From: UBA647 sp964400545
Lineage (GTDB): Bacteria; Acidobacteriota; Aminicenantia; UBA2199
DNA: 64,000 bases
Reading direction: 5' to 3'
Assembly (NCBI GenBank): GCA_964400545.1
Contig: CAYNUG010000002.1
Coordinates: forward strand, 1 to 64,000
Shown: positions 1 through 8,858 of the stretch, in pieces
Position numbering within the stretch: position 1 is the stretch's first letter
Layout of the letters: the number at the start of each line of letters is the position of its first letter
The notes under the pieces: model-generated
Told to the model about the DNA's origin: nothing
Database searches by the model: none
Seen by the model: only the letters and a program-made list of their open reading frames with translations
Position numbers and translations under genes: made by a program

Positions 1-331
1 TAGAGTCGGGAGAGTTGGGATAGAGATTTGCAAATTCCTGGTATTCCGAGGCTGCTATCAGAAGCGATGAAGAGTCTTTTTGTTTGAAGTATGAATCTGC
101 GATACCGATCTTTGCTTTTCTTGCATATATGCTGTCCGGATATACCTGCAGAATTTCTTTATATAACAATCTTGATCTTTCCGAATCCCTCTTTTCCAGT
201 TTTTGTGCCCTTTCGTAAATAGCTTTATCAGATCCTAATCCTGACGAGTCGATCATTATATCTTTTTTAGGTTTGCATCCTGTGATTGCTATCAAAGTGA
301 ATAACAAACTAATTACTGCCAGTTTTTTCAT
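1..331 (-). CDS. bamD: BamD-like outer-membrane assembly lipoprotein (N-terminal part, runs off the window)
   Basis: The first 110 codons are present; the 3' end lies beyond base 1. The N-terminus is a lipoprotein signal with lipobox ITGC and the lipidated Cys at about residue 19. A TPR-type helical region follows (YKEILQVYPDSIYARKAKIG, then an aromatic-rich second repeat ending NLYPNSPD), the pattern of BamD/YfiO, which supports BamA in inserting beta-barrel proteins. ATG at 331-329 follows a good Shine-Dalgarno (AAGGAG). The start overlaps the end of rpe by 23 bases, so the two are probably translationally coupled. A generic TPR lipoprotein is the main alternative because the C-terminal half is not visible. 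Confidence 0.65.
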   Translation of the reverse strand, partial: MKKLAVISLLFTLIAITGCKPKKDIMIDSSGLGSDKAIYERAQKLEKRDSERSRLLYKEILQVYPDSIYARKAKIGIADSYFKQKDSSSLLIAASEYQEFANLYPNSPDS

Positions 332-992
332 ATTTTTCTCCTTCCATTGTTTCTTCAATTTTTGAAATGTCTTCTATTATATTGTCAGAATTGTATAGAG
401 AGGTTCCGATCACAAAAAGGTCCGCCCCCTTGCTTCTGAGTATTCCTGTATTGGATATATTTATTCCCCCGTCAACCTGGATAAGACAATCCGGGTTCAG
501 AGAATTTATCTGTCCTTTCAGGTCCGAGATCCTGTCGAGTGTTCCGGGAATGAATTTCTGACCGCCATAACCAGGAAAAACACTCATCATCAATATATAA
601 TCTACTTTGGATATGTAGGGGACCAGGGTTTTCACATCTGTGTCCGGGTTTATTGCAAGTCCTGCTTTTCTTCCCGCATCTTTGATCATCGAGATATTTT
701 TTTCTGTCCCTTTGCCAATCTCAATGTGAAAAGATATCCAGTCCGATCCGGCCTTTATAAAATAAGGAATGATCTTTTGAGGATTGGAAACCATAAGATG
801 CGAGTCAATGTTAAATCCATATCTTTCTTTTACTGGTTTGATAATTGACGGGCCGAATGAAAGATTGTCCACAAAGTGACCATCCATGATATCCAGGTGG
901 ATAAAATCTATGCCGCCTTTTTTGAAGATGGCCAGCTTTTCATTCAGATCATAGAAATTTGTTGATAAAATTGAAGGAAAGATAGGATTCAT
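309..992 (-). CDS. rpe: Ribulose-phosphate 3-epimerase
   Basis: Interconverts D-ribulose 5-phosphate and D-xylulose 5-phosphate in the pentose phosphate pathway; cytosolic TIM barrel. At 227 aa it has the usual family length. Family landmarks are visible: SILSTNF at the start, HLDIMDGHFVDN with the metal-binding His and catalytic Asp, DSHLMV, SFHIE, and the phosphate-binding VDGGIN and VIGTSLY near the C-terminus. The usual VNPGFGGQ loop reads SVFPGYGGQ here. The ATG overlaps the stop of the upstream PASTA gene in an ATGA arrangement, and the 3' end overlaps bamD, so three genes are packed as one coupled unit. The identification is secure. Confidence 0.95.
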   Translation of the reverse strand: MNPIFPSILSTNFYDLNEKLAIFKKGGIDFIHLDIMDGHFVDNLSFGPSIIKPVKERYGFNIDSHLMVSNPQKIIPYFIKAGSDWISFHIEIGKGTEKNISMIKDAGRKAGLAINPDTDVKTLVPYISKVDYILMMSVFPGYGGQKFIPGTLDRISDLKGQINSLNPDCLIQVDGGINISNTGILRSKGADLFVIGTSLYNSDNIIEDISKIEETMEGEKYEKTGSN

Positions 993-1729
993 TCGCTCAC
1001 CTGAATACTGATCCGGTTCTTTGAGCTGATTTTGAAACCTTTAGCCGGATTCTGCCAGATAATTATTCCGGATCTTAATCCCGGGTAAGAGACTCTGGAT
1101 ATCTTTTCGATCTTCAATCCTATTATTTCAAAATAAGTAAGTATTTTTTCTGCATTTCTTCCTATTATATCAGGCATTATGTACTCGTTATTTCTTTTCC
1201 CTTTACTCACAAGAATATCGATATCCGAGTTTATCGGAACCTGCGAACCGGCTTTCAGGGATTGAGAAATTATAAAATCCTGAGGAACCTTGTTGGAATA
1301 AATATATGAAACATGCCTTTTCAATAATTCACTTTCTTTGATCAGTTTCTTACTTTCCTCCCTTGTGTATCCCGCAAGATCAGGAACGATAACTTCCACA
1401 AGTTCAGATGTGATGAATATCTTCAGATTTGATTTTTGTTTAATAAATACACCGGGCTCAGGTATTTGTTCAATGACCGTAAGGGGTTTATAATTCTTGC
1501 TGTAATTTCCGGTTATCTCTTTTAAAAAAAATCCTTCTTTATGAGCTATCCTTGATGCATCTTTAATAGTCTTCCCTATCAGGTCGGGTGCTTTGATCTC
1601 ATCTCCCTTAATAAGCAGGCTCATTGTTAGAAATATCGAGATCACCAGAATAAAAGAGTATACTCCGCCTATTAAAAGCACTTTTGATACAAGAAGTAAT
1701 CGTCTCTTCATTGAACTTGAATTTATCAC
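989..1729 (-). CDS. Membrane-anchored PASTA-domain protein
   Basis: A short cytoplasmic N-terminus and one transmembrane segment (about residues 12-40) are followed by three tandem PASTA repeats (about 45-110, 111-178, 179-246), each opening with the typical 'PDL.G' or 'PDIIGR' signature. PASTA domains bind peptidoglycan or muropeptides and usually form the extracytoplasmic part of Ser/Thr kinases or PBPs. Here no kinase or transpeptidase domain is attached, so it is a stand-alone cell-wall sensor or adaptor. The first possible start is GTG at 1729; ATG at 1711 (MKRRLLL) is an equally possible start and neither has a clear Shine-Dalgarno. Its stop overlaps the rpe start. Acidobacteria often place such PASTA proteins beside rpe. 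Confidence 0.85.
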   Translation of the reverse strand: MINSSSMKRRLLLVSKVLLIGGVYSFILVISIFLTMSLLIKGDEIKAPDLIGKTIKDASRIAHKEGFFLKEITGNYSKNYKPLTVIEQIPEPGVFIKQKSNLKIFITSELVEVIVPDLAGYTREESKKLIKESELLKRHVSYIYSNKVPQDFIISQSLKAGSQVPINSDIDILVSKGKRNNEYIMPDIIGRNAEKILTYFEIIGLKIEKISRVSYPGLRSGIIIWQNPAKGFKISSKNRISIQVSE

Positions 1730-1816
1730 AGAATCTCTGATATTTCAACTTCTACCCGGGATTCCAAACCCCCTATAATATAATAAAGACGCGGTTTTCT
1801 CCGGACAGGATGCAGA

Positions 1817-2155
1817 CTATTTCTGTTTTTCTTTCAGTTTGTTCTCGAGAATTGCATATCGATGGGCAAGATCTTTCAAATTTTCTTTTGTCTGAGTGAT
1901 CTCTTCCTCCAGTTTAAATACGGAATATATAATGAAAAGAGAAGCAAGAAGAAAAAGGAGTGACGGAGGATGATTGATCCCGAGAATTGCAGAGAGTTTG
2001 TCTATTGCTTTGGGAAATATTGAAAGAAAAAACATCGCAATTCCACCTATAATCCAGAAGATGCTTCTGCTTTCGGAGAATTTATTTTTTTTAACTTTAA
2101 TAAAGATCAGTAATATCGCAGCTATACCGAAAAACGCAAAAAAAATTCTATACAT
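1817..2155 (-). CDS. DUF2304 small membrane protein, glycosyltransferase partner
   Basis: A 112-aa protein with three predicted transmembrane helices (about 2-20, 32-50, 63-80) and a charged, probably coiled-coil C-terminus (about 82-112). The layout and the FLSIFPKAIDKLSAILGI core match DUF2304, a family found next to GT2 polyprenyl-phosphate glycosyltransferases. It overlaps the upstream GT2 gene by 8 bases, which supports a shared complex at the inner membrane that makes lipid-linked sugars for envelope glycans. Its exact role is unknown for the family. Confidence 0.8.
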   Translation of the reverse strand: MYRIFFAFFGIAAILLIFIKVKKNKFSESRSIFWIIGGIAMFFLSIFPKAIDKLSAILGINHPPSLLFLLASLFIIYSVFKLEEEITQTKENLKDLAHRYAILENKLKEKQK

Positions 2156-2885
2156 CTGAACCTCCCTGTTCTCCCGAGCTGTTGAACTTAAAAGACAGAA
2201 TTATGATAAGGATACTGTAAAATATTTTTATCATATATTTTACGGGAGCAACTATTCCTGTGTGCATGCTTTCTCCATATTCTCTCTTTCTCATTTCAAC
2301 AGGGATCTCTTCGATCCTAAAACCCTGAAGAAGCATTTTTATAATAAGATTTGCATCCGGGAACTGAGGGTAGTTGAACATTCTGCTGTATTCAGCAAAT
2401 ACCCTTCTGCTGAGTATCTGGAATCCGGATGTTGGATCGGTTATTTTCCTTTTGCATGATAAACGGATCAGGGAAGAGAAGATCCTCGATCCGATCTTTC
2501 GGAATAGAGGATGTGGATAATTGCTATTAATCTTGAACCTTGATCCAATAACAATGTCAGCGTTATTGTTTTTAATATGTCCGTAAAGTTTCTGTATCTC
2601 TTTTGCCATATGCTGACCGTCACCGTCAAATTGGACAACATAATCATAATCTTTTCCGGCTGCATATTTGAAGCCCGCCTGAACTGCACCTGCATAACCC
2701 ATATTGAATGGCAGATCAAGATGCTTCACATTTAATTCCTCAAGTTTTTCAGCTGTCCTGTCACTGGATTTATCATTTACGGCAATAAGGTCTGCTGAAT
2801 TAAAATTTTTATGAATGTCAGCTATCACACCGGAGATATTCTTCTCCTCGTTGTACACCGGAATAACTATTAAGATTCTGTCCAT
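2148..2885 (-). CDS. Family 2 glycosyltransferase (polyprenyl-phosphate sugar synthase type)
   Basis: A 245-aa GT-A enzyme. The N-terminal ILIVIPVYNEEKNI is the nucleotide-binding entry of GT2 enzymes; QFDGDGQH holds the DxD metal motif at about residues 90-97; IGSRF and DPTSGFQ are further DPM1/DpmG-like signatures. A C-terminal hydrophobic segment (about 215-235) probably tethers it to the membrane. By family it transfers a sugar from a nucleotide sugar to polyprenyl phosphate. The start ATG has an AGGA Shine-Dalgarno. The coupled DUF2304 gene downstream fits this role. Donor and acceptor cannot be read from sequence. Confidence 0.9.
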   Translation of the reverse strand: MDRILIVIPVYNEEKNISGVIADIHKNFNSADLIAVNDKSSDRTAEKLEELNVKHLDLPFNMGYAGAVQAGFKYAAGKDYDYVVQFDGDGQHMAKEIQKLYGHIKNNNADIVIGSRFKINSNYPHPLFRKIGSRIFSSLIRLSCKRKITDPTSGFQILSRRVFAEYSRMFNYPQFPDANLIIKMLLQGFRIEEIPVEMRKREYGESMHTGIVAPVKYMIKIFYSILIIILSFKFNSSGEQGGSDV

Positions 2886-2965
2886 TGATTTCCTGTTTTC
2901 AAATATAAGAGTTTATATCATCTAAATTTCGGAGTGTCAATTTTAGATGGAGATTGATATTAAGT

Positions 2966-3835
2966 TCAGAGCCTGATCTTTTCTATCAGATCAATAAAGT
3001 TCTGTTCTGTATATCCAAGAGATTCCAGATGGGAGGGGATGGATATTTTGCTGTTCCATTTAAGACCTTTCAAATTTCCTGTATCGATATCAATTCCCGG
3101 GATTTTCATTATTTCGATCAATTTTACGATTGGATAAACAAGGTAATAGGGGACAGGAATAAAAAGGGTCCCTCTCTTCATTTTCTTTTTCAATAATATA
3201 AGGATCTCCCTGAGAGGAGTTCCATTTTTATACTGCAGATTTAATAATTTTCCTTGATGCCTGATAGTATCGCCATGAAGAATTTTGTAAACAAGATCAT
3301 AGATCGTTTCCGGATCTGTAGGGAATACCAGGAATTTTCCGTTGCTGATAAGTGGAATCACAGGAGATGTTTGTATCGATTTGACCAGCCTCCCGAACAT
3401 TCCTCCGTTTGCAATGACCAGCCCAAGCCTGAAAACAAAATAATTTTTCTTTAAGAACCATGTCTCGAGATCTTTCTTACTTTTTCCGTAAGGAGAGAGA
3501 AATTCCGATTGTGAAGATATTGAGCTTAAGAATATATGATTTTTTATCCCCGCTTTTTCAGCATCCCCGGCCCACTGGATCGTCCCTTTTGTGTTAAGTT
3601 CGTTGGATTTGTCATCTTTATCGAATGCACAATGGACGATCAGATCGAATTTTTTATCCGGTATGGAGAGAGTTTCTCCGAATCGTTTTATGATAACATG
3701 ATCAAAATTATCTATTTTAGCCATCTCCGGTGAAACACCGGTGATCTCAATATCCTGATCCTTTTTTTTCAAATATGCGACTATACCATTGCTGATCAGT
3801 CCGTTTGCACCTGTTATTAATATTCTTTTTTTCAT
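2966..3835 (-). CDS. NAD(P)-dependent sugar epimerase/dehydratase (extended SDR)
   Basis: A 289-aa extended short-chain dehydrogenase. ILITGANGLISNG is the N-terminal Rossmann motif, with Ser where the third Gly of GxxGxxG usually lies. SSISSQ and YGKSK supply the catalytic Ser and the Tyr-x3-Lys pair at about residues 105-125. The C-terminal half is substrate-binding. It is one base downstream of the GMC oxidoreductase stop on the same strand, so it is probably in the same operon. Position beside rfbAB and a GT2 enzyme suggests nucleotide- or lipid-linked sugar modification; the substrate is not identifiable. Confidence 0.85.
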   Translation of the reverse strand: MKKRILITGANGLISNGIVAYLKKKDQDIEITGVSPEMAKIDNFDHVIIKRFGETLSIPDKKFDLIVHCAFDKDDKSNELNTKGTIQWAGDAEKAGIKNHIFLSSISSQSEFLSPYGKSKKDLETWFLKKNYFVFRLGLVIANGGMFGRLVKSIQTSPVIPLISNGKFLVFPTDPETIYDLVYKILHGDTIRHQGKLLNLQYKNGTPLREILILLKKKMKRGTLFIPVPYYLVYPIVKLIEIMKIPGIDIDTGNLKGLKWNSKISIPSHLESLGYTEQNFIDLIEKIRL

Positions 3836-3836
3836 T

Positions 3837-5420
3837 TTATTTTTTTCTTGAAATATTGTCGGCGATCCTCATTGCGTTAGACATTATTGTAAATGAGAGG
3901 TTTTTAGATGATATATTGGAGAATGGAGCACCGTCTGCAATGTATACTCCAGGTTCTTTGTGAAGTTCTCCGTTAATTGAGGATTCATATTCGGAGGTCG
4001 TAATGGTTTTCATCGGGATCGTTCCCGCATAATGGATGGCATATCCGGGTTTCGATTGTTGTATCAGCAGTGAGTGGGTCCATGCCCCCATCCGGTAAAG
4101 TGCCCTGACGATCTTTTTTACAGGTTCTCTCTCAGTTACATAATCTTTTTGCTCGATCTCGAGTTTATTATTATCCGTAAGACGGATTGAGCCGGCCTCA
4201 TCTTGAGAGGATGGATAATAGAGAAACATAGCAAGAAGAGAAGGAGAGATCATCTTGATCATTTTTAAATTGAGTCTGGAGCATACCGGGAATCTTTCAA
4301 AAAACACTGATCTTGGTGGTGAGGTCAGTTCAATTATACTTCCCTGAAGAGTTTTATTCATACCGGAAGGTTTGTATAACAAATTAAGATTTGTCATTCC
4401 GAAAGCTGATTGGTCCAGAGGTGCTCCGAAAAATGAAGGCAAGATCAGCGGGATCTGAAGCAAAGGGTTATCCAGAATGCTAAGTTTGCTTTTTGTATCT
4501 TTTTTTGATCTCAGAACTATTTTTGTGGTGTTGAGTGTCCCGGCAGCAATAACCAGCGTATCAACATTCTTCCTGAAAGGAGAACCGTTCAGAACATTTT
4601 TCCCCTCAATTATTATTTCTCCATTTTTTCTACTCCAGGAATCAATATAAATTCCGGGTAAATATTCAACCTTGTTCTCTTTGATAAGTCTGTCAAGTGA
4701 ATAAGCCGGATTGTATATCCAGGGTATATCGTTTAACCATGTTTCAAAATTAGAGTAATCACATTTTTTCCGCCCATTGTGATCACGGGTCAGAACTCCG
4801 AGGCGTGGATAACCAACGAACACTCCTTTTCTATTGAGTTTTTTTCTTTTTTTCTGATAATTCGCATAAAGATGTTCTGCTTTTTTAGATAAATGGAATG
4901 GCGGGAGAAGAGTTCTGTCATTACCGAAAAATTGAGAGAGGTCATCGTTCTTACCAGAAATCCCGATCTCTTCAGAAAGATGATCATAATATGGTTCAAG
5001 TAATCGTGATCTTAACGGAAGAGTCCCGAGATCTTCATCATTATATCTGTAAAGGCCTGCACCCCATGCTGCAGCGAGGCCTCCTGAAGCAAAACTTTGA
5101 ACAGCACTGAAATTGGGAGATCGGATAGGAGAAAGTTTTTCTGCCCCGGAAATAATATAACTGTTCATCGGTGTGGTTAATTTGGGTGGCAAACTTGTTC
5201 CGTTCATAACATTTGACAACCCATCAAGTTCACTTCCTATCATCAGATCGTAAATGTCATTTTCTTTTCTATGATCATACTGGTTTCCAACTGCATGATG
5301 CTTATTCTCCGGTCTCATTCCGACATCTATTATCGTGGGCACTATCCCGTTTTTAACAAACCCGAGAGCTGCTGAGACCCCCGAAGCACCCCCTCCGATT
5401 ATGACTATCCTTTTTTTCAT
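3837..5420 (-). CDS. FAD-dependent GMC-type oxidoreductase
   Basis: A 527-aa flavoprotein. IVIIGGGASGVSAA at residues 4-17 is the FAD-binding Rossmann motif; VIAAGTLNTTKIVL is the central GMC-type strand; the C-terminal GVYIADGAPFSNISSKN followed by a helix is the GMC C-terminal signature, preceded by HYAGT, which carries the probable active-site His. It oxidises an alcohol or sugar; no twin-arginine or Sec signal is visible, so it is probably cytosolic or docked by its partner. The start overlaps the stop of the small upstream gene (ATGA at 5417-5420). A role in tailoring an envelope sugar is inferred from neighbours only. Confidence 0.85.
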   Translation of the reverse strand: MKKRIVIIGGGASGVSAALGFVKNGIVPTIIDVGMRPENKHHAVGNQYDHRKENDIYDLMIGSELDGLSNVMNGTSLPPKLTTPMNSYIISGAEKLSPIRSPNFSAVQSFASGGLAAAWGAGLYRYNDEDLGTLPLRSRLLEPYYDHLSEEIGISGKNDDLSQFFGNDRTLLPPFHLSKKAEHLYANYQKKRKKLNRKGVFVGYPRLGVLTRDHNGRKKCDYSNFETWLNDIPWIYNPAYSLDRLIKENKVEYLPGIYIDSWSRKNGEIIIEGKNVLNGSPFRKNVDTLVIAAGTLNTTKIVLRSKKDTKSKLSILDNPLLQIPLILPSFFGAPLDQSAFGMTNLNLLYKPSGMNKTLQGSIIELTSPPRSVFFERFPVCSRLNLKMIKMISPSLLAMFLYYPSSQDEAGSIRLTDNNKLEIEQKDYVTEREPVKKIVRALYRMGAWTHSLLIQQSKPGYAIHYAGTIPMKTITTSEYESSINGELHKEPGVYIADGAPFSNISSKNLSFTIMSNAMRIADNISRKK

Positions 5421-5806
5421 TTTATTTTGATCTTTAGGGATAAAAATCCCTTAATAAATTTATAAACCGAATTAAATGGAATTATTAACAACAATAATAA
5501 GGTTCTGCAAAGTCTCCGTTTCTCATTTATGAAAACATCAAAGTTCTCCGGCATACATTCACCCAGATAGGTCATGACCTGAAATTTTTTTATCAGTAAT
5601 TGATTGGTTCCCATTATCCTCGATGCATATTCTGCCGCAGCGAGATCAGATATTCTGTCAATTATCATTCTGTAATTTATAAGGTCGCTTTCTAAGAATG
5701 TCGATTCCAATTTTGCTGATGCGTTCTCAAACCTCTGCAGAACTATGTCAGGGATATCCTTCCTGAATATTGATCGGTATATATTTATAGCTTCCCCGTT
5801 TTTCAT
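5417..5806 (-). CDS. Small protein coupled to the GMC oxidoreductase
   Basis: About 130 aa with no recognised family. It is mostly helical and carries a basic, hydrophobic C-terminal stretch (LLLLLIIPF near residues 103-112) that could be a membrane anchor. Its stop overlaps the GMC oxidoreductase start by four bases, so translation is coupled. GMC dehydrogenases often have a small upstream partner (for example gluconate dehydrogenase subunit 3), and this could be a diverged one. There is no Shine-Dalgarno; a TATAAT box at 5819-5814 sits 7 bases before this ATG, so a leaderless start here is preferred to the ATG at 5815. Confidence 0.6.
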   Translation of the reverse strand: MKNGEAINIYRSIFRKDIPDIVLQRFENASAKLESTFLESDLINYRMIIDRISDLAAAEYASRIMGTNQLLIKKFQVMTYLGECMPENFDVFINEKRRLCRTLLLLLIIPFNSVYKFIKGFLSLKIKIK

Positions 5807-5813
5807 TTTTATC

Positions 5814-5819
5814 ATTATA
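5814..5819 (-). promoter_or_regulatory. -10 box for a leaderless start at 5806
   Basis: TATAAT read on the minus strand, with seven bases to the ATG at 5806. It overlaps the alternative ATG at 5815, which argues against that start. The -35 region is poor (TTCAAA at 16-bp spacing). Confidence 0.4.
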
Positions 5820-5866
5820 TAATATTTTCCGTGTGTTTGAAATTCCGGAAGCAGGTTCAGCTCAGA

Positions 5867-6910
5867 TCAATAAGAAAATTTTTTTATATACCATCTGACC
5901 GTGGATTCAAGTCCACTATTGAAACTCACTGATGGCTCCCATCCGAGCTCTTTTTTTATTTTTTCGCAATTAATTGCATATCTCTTGTCGTGTCCCGGCC
6001 TGTCTGTAACAAATTTTATCAGTTCGGAATAGCTTTTTTTGCAGAAGGATCCCGGATTTTTACTGACCGGATATACTCTGTCCATAATGTCACATATTCC
6101 CCTGACAACTTCAATATTCTTCATTTCGGAGTTCCCTCCAATGTTGTAGGTCTCCCCTGATCTCCCGTTAGATAAGATTTTCCAGATGGCAGAGCAATGA
6201 TCTTTCACATAAAGCCAGTCCCTAATATTTGCTCCATCACCATAAACGGGGAGTGCTTCTCCTTCTATAGCCTGATGAATTATCAGCGGGATCAATTTCT
6301 CAGGATATTGATACGGGCCGTAATTATTGGAGCAATTGGAGAGCGTGACAGGGAGTTTGTATGTGTTTGCGTATGCTCGAACAAGATGATCGGAAGATGC
6401 TTTTGATGCTGAATAAGGGCTCTTCGGATCGTAAGGGGTTGTTTCAAGAAAGTATCCTTCTGTCCCCAGACTGCCGTAAACCTCGTCTGTGGAAATGTGA
6501 TGAAACAGATTTTTTTTGCCAGGTGTCCAAAATTCTCTTGCGGCTTCAAGAAGCACAAAAGTCCCTACAATGTTTGTACGGATAAAATCTTCAGGTCCTG
6601 CGATAGATCTGTCAACATGAGATTCAGCTGCGAAATGAACAACAGTGTCTATTTTGAATTTTTTAAAGATCTTATTTATATCTTCCCGGATACATATATC
6701 CGTTTTGCTGAAAAAATATCTCTCTCCTCCATATTTTTTTTCTATATCATTCAGATTGCTTTTATCTCCTGCATATGTGAGTTTGTCCGCATTTACAATT
6801 TTTCCCCGGAATCCCGTTTCTTCAAACATATAGCGGATGAAATTGCTTCCTATGAACCCGGCCCCACCTGTAACGAGAATATTGTTTAAGGCTCTTTTTT
6901 CAGTGGGCAT
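5867..6910 (-). CDS. rfbB: dTDP-glucose 4,6-dehydratase
   Basis: Converts dTDP-glucose to dTDP-4-keto-6-deoxyglucose, the second step towards dTDP-rhamnose and other deoxysugars. At 347 aa it has family length. Motifs: ILVTGGAGFIGSNFIRYM (NAD Rossmann), FAAESHVDRSI, the catalytic STDEVYG (Thr-Asp-Glu), PYSASKASSDHL with Tyr-x3-Lys, SNNYGPYQ and DWLYVKDHC. ATG at 6910 directly follows the rfbA stop (TAAATG) with AGAGGA upstream, so it is co-translated with rfbA. rfbC and rfbD are not in the window, so the end sugar is open. Confidence 0.96.
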   Translation of the reverse strand: MPTEKRALNNILVTGGAGFIGSNFIRYMFEETGFRGKIVNADKLTYAGDKSNLNDIEKKYGGERYFFSKTDICIREDINKIFKKFKIDTVVHFAAESHVDRSIAGPEDFIRTNIVGTFVLLEAAREFWTPGKKNLFHHISTDEVYGSLGTEGYFLETTPYDPKSPYSASKASSDHLVRAYANTYKLPVTLSNCSNNYGPYQYPEKLIPLIIHQAIEGEALPVYGDGANIRDWLYVKDHCSAIWKILSNGRSGETYNIGGNSEMKNIEVVRGICDIMDRVYPVSKNPGSFCKKSYSELIKFVTDRPGHDKRYAINCEKIKKELGWEPSVSFNSGLESTVRWYIKKFSY

Positions 6911-7780
6911 TTATTCCTCTTCAAGAATACTTATAAGATATTTCCCGTAATCACTGGGTGACAATCTGTCTGCCAGATATTTGAGTTCAGGTCTGCTTAT
7001 ATAGTTTCTTCTGAATGCAATTTCTTCAGGGCAGGATATTTTCAATCCCTGTCTGTCTTCTATTGTCTTAACGAACATTGATGCATCGAGAAGGGAGCTG
7101 TTCGTTCCAGTATCAAGCCAGGCAAATCCCCGCCCCATCAGTTCCACTTTCATTTCGCCCCTCTTCAGGTATTCGTTGTTGATATCTGTTATCTCGATCT
7201 CACCCCTTGCTGACGGTTTTATTGTGTGAGCCAGTTCAACCACGCTGTTATCATAAAAATACAATCCAACTACTGCATAGTTTGATTTGGGCTCAGATGG
7301 TTTTTCCTCGATCGAAATAACTTTTTTATTCTTATCGAATTCTACTACACCGTATCTTTCAGGGTTTTTCACATAATAACCGAAAACAATAGCACCTTTC
7401 TCTATTCTTCTGCTCTTCTCCAGCATTGAGATCAGATCATGGCCGTAAAAAATATTATCTCCCAGAATAAGGCATACACTGTCTGAGCCAATGAAATCTT
7501 TTCCTACTATGAATGCATCTGCTATTCCACGGGGCTCTGCCTGCTCTTTGTATTCTATTCTCAACCCCAGTTGTTTCCCGTTTCCCAACAATTTTTTAAA
7601 CCTCGGGAGTTCTTCAGGTGTCGAAATTATCAGTATTTCTCTGATTCCTGCAAGCATAAGTGTGGAAAGGGGATAATAGACCATCGGTTTGTCGTAGACC
7701 GGTAAAAGTTGTTTTGATACAGGCAATGTCATTGGGTATAGCCTTGTCCCGTGTCCGCCTGCAAGAATTATACCTTTCAA
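6911..7780 (-). CDS. rfbA: Glucose-1-phosphate thymidylyltransferase
   Basis: Makes dTDP-glucose from dTTP and glucose 1-phosphate. The 289-aa length is the short RmlA type. Visible signatures are MKGIILAGGHGTRLYPMT with the nucleotidyl-binding GGxGTRL, SKQLLPVYDKPMVYYPLS, LILGDNIFYGH with the metal Asp, and EEKPSEPKSNYAVVGLYFYD. The start is TTG at 7780, preceded by a strong GGAGG six bases upstream. It heads the minus-strand sugar run and is followed without a gap by rfbB. Function is secure. Confidence 0.96.
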   Translation of the reverse strand: MKGIILAGGHGTRLYPMTLPVSKQLLPVYDKPMVYYPLSTLMLAGIREILIISTPEELPRFKKLLGNGKQLGLRIEYKEQAEPRGIADAFIVGKDFIGSDSVCLILGDNIFYGHDLISMLEKSRRIEKGAIVFGYYVKNPERYGVVEFDKNKKVISIEEKPSEPKSNYAVVGLYFYDNSVVELAHTIKPSARGEIEITDINNEYLKRGEMKVELMGRGFAWLDTGTNSSLLDASMFVKTIEDRQGLKISCPEEIAFRRNYISRPELKYLADRLSPSDYGKYLISILEEE

Positions 7781-7849
7781 ATATCGCCTCCGTTAATATT
7801 CAGATTATCTCAATTAACCGGAAGATAATCAATAGATGCGAATTGCTTT

Positions 7850-8815
7850 TCATTGCTCATCGTACATATCTTTCATCATTTGAATTTTTTCAATAATGAT
7901 GTTTCTTAATTCTGGTGGTTCGATCACTTTTACTCCGGGACCGAGCGCCAGGATATCTTTGGTTATCTCTCTATAATCGGATACCCGGAATGTAATGGTA
8001 ATGTGACTATCATCCGATCCTTCAACTATTTGGTCGTCCGACCATACTTGTTCCATTGCGATCTTTGCTGCATCATCCGAAAATCTGAGGACAATCACTT
8101 TCTTTTCGCCCTCCAGAAAAATACCGTAATTTTCATAAACTTTTTTCCTCAGATCCTTTTTTCTCAATTTGCCCGGTATCGGCATCTTGGTAATCTCCGA
8201 TTCGGTGATCCTTGACAGGACAAAATCTCTTACTTCCTTTTTCTCATCACAAAAGGCAAACATGTGCCAGTTCCCCATATACAGAAGGAGGTGCATCGGA
8301 TTTACGATCCTTTCTCCCGGATCTTCTTTGTACGGAGATTTGTAAGTTATTTTAAGTTTCATGCCGGAGTTCAATGATCTGATTACCGATTCGAAAATAG
8401 CAGGAGTGACTTTGTAATATCGGATGTTCTTTATTGAAATCTTTTTTTCAAGAGCAGAAATATCAATTCCTGTCTCTCTTAAAAATTTTTTTATAAATAG
8501 ATCGAATCTTTTTTTCCTCTTTTTATGAGGAATTGTTGAGGCAAGCCGTTTTGCAATTATCAGAGTAATGATCTCCTCTTCGGATGCCCAGATTCCGGGG
8601 AGTTCGAACTTATCATCAGAATAAAAGTATCCGGTTTCGTTATTGGAGTATTCAATAGGAGCATCGAAAAACAGCCTCATGAACTCGATCTCTCTTGATG
8701 CCTGCCGCTGTGATATCTCGAATTTTTCAGACAGATCGGATAATTTCGGATATTTCCCTGCCTTCAGTCTGGAATGAAACCACAGATAACGTTCGTAAGC
8801 CAGTTTCCCTGCCAT
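7850..8815 (-). CDS. HTH-WYL transcriptional regulator
   Basis: A DeoR-type N-terminal helix-turn-helix (about residues 15-60: YPKLSDLSEKFEISQRQASR) is followed by a WYL domain (about 145-230, with MHLLLYMGNWHMFAF) and a C-terminal WCX extension (about 235-315). WYL proteins are usually ligand-sensing transcriptional regulators, several binding nucleic-acid ligands. The start is placed at ATG 8815 (MAGKLAYERYLWFHSRL); reading further upstream would run into a repeat element. A TATAAA box ends seven bases before this ATG and there is no Shine-Dalgarno, so the mRNA is probably leaderless. The target genes are not evident. Confidence 0.88.
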   Translation of the reverse strand: MAGKLAYERYLWFHSRLKAGKYPKLSDLSEKFEISQRQASREIEFMRLFFDAPIEYSNNETGYFYSDDKFELPGIWASEEEIITLIIAKRLASTIPHKKRKKRFDLFIKKFLRETGIDISALEKKISIKNIRYYKVTPAIFESVIRSLNSGMKLKITYKSPYKEDPGERIVNPMHLLLYMGNWHMFAFCDEKKEVRDFVLSRITESEITKMPIPGKLRKKDLRKKVYENYGIFLEGEKKVIVLRFSDDAAKIAMEQVWSDDQIVEGSDDSHITITFRVSDYREITKDILALGPGVKVIEPPELRNIIIEKIQMMKDMYDEQ

Positions 8816-8821
8816 ACAGAA

Positions 8822-8850
8822 TTTATAACAGAAAAAGCAAAAAATTTCAC
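8822..8850 (-). promoter_or_regulatory. Promoter of the WYL regulator, predicted leaderless
   Basis: On the minus strand: GTGAAA (8850-8845), 17-bp spacer, then TGTTATAAA with extended -10 TATAAA at 8827-8822. The expected transcription start falls on the A of the ATG at 8815. Confidence 0.5.
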
Positions 8851-8858
8851 GGCCTACT

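Noticed and set aside
1741..1816. tRNA-like stretch (GGGTTTGGAATCCC in reverse)
   Set aside because: The T-loop does not match TTCRA and no acceptor stem pairs with it.
6497..6889. 130-aa plus-strand frame opposite rfbB
   Set aside because: Complete overlap with a certain gene on the other strand and no coding signature.
5867..7780. Complete dTDP-rhamnose operon
   Set aside because: Only rfbA and rfbB are present; rfbC and rfbD are not in the window.
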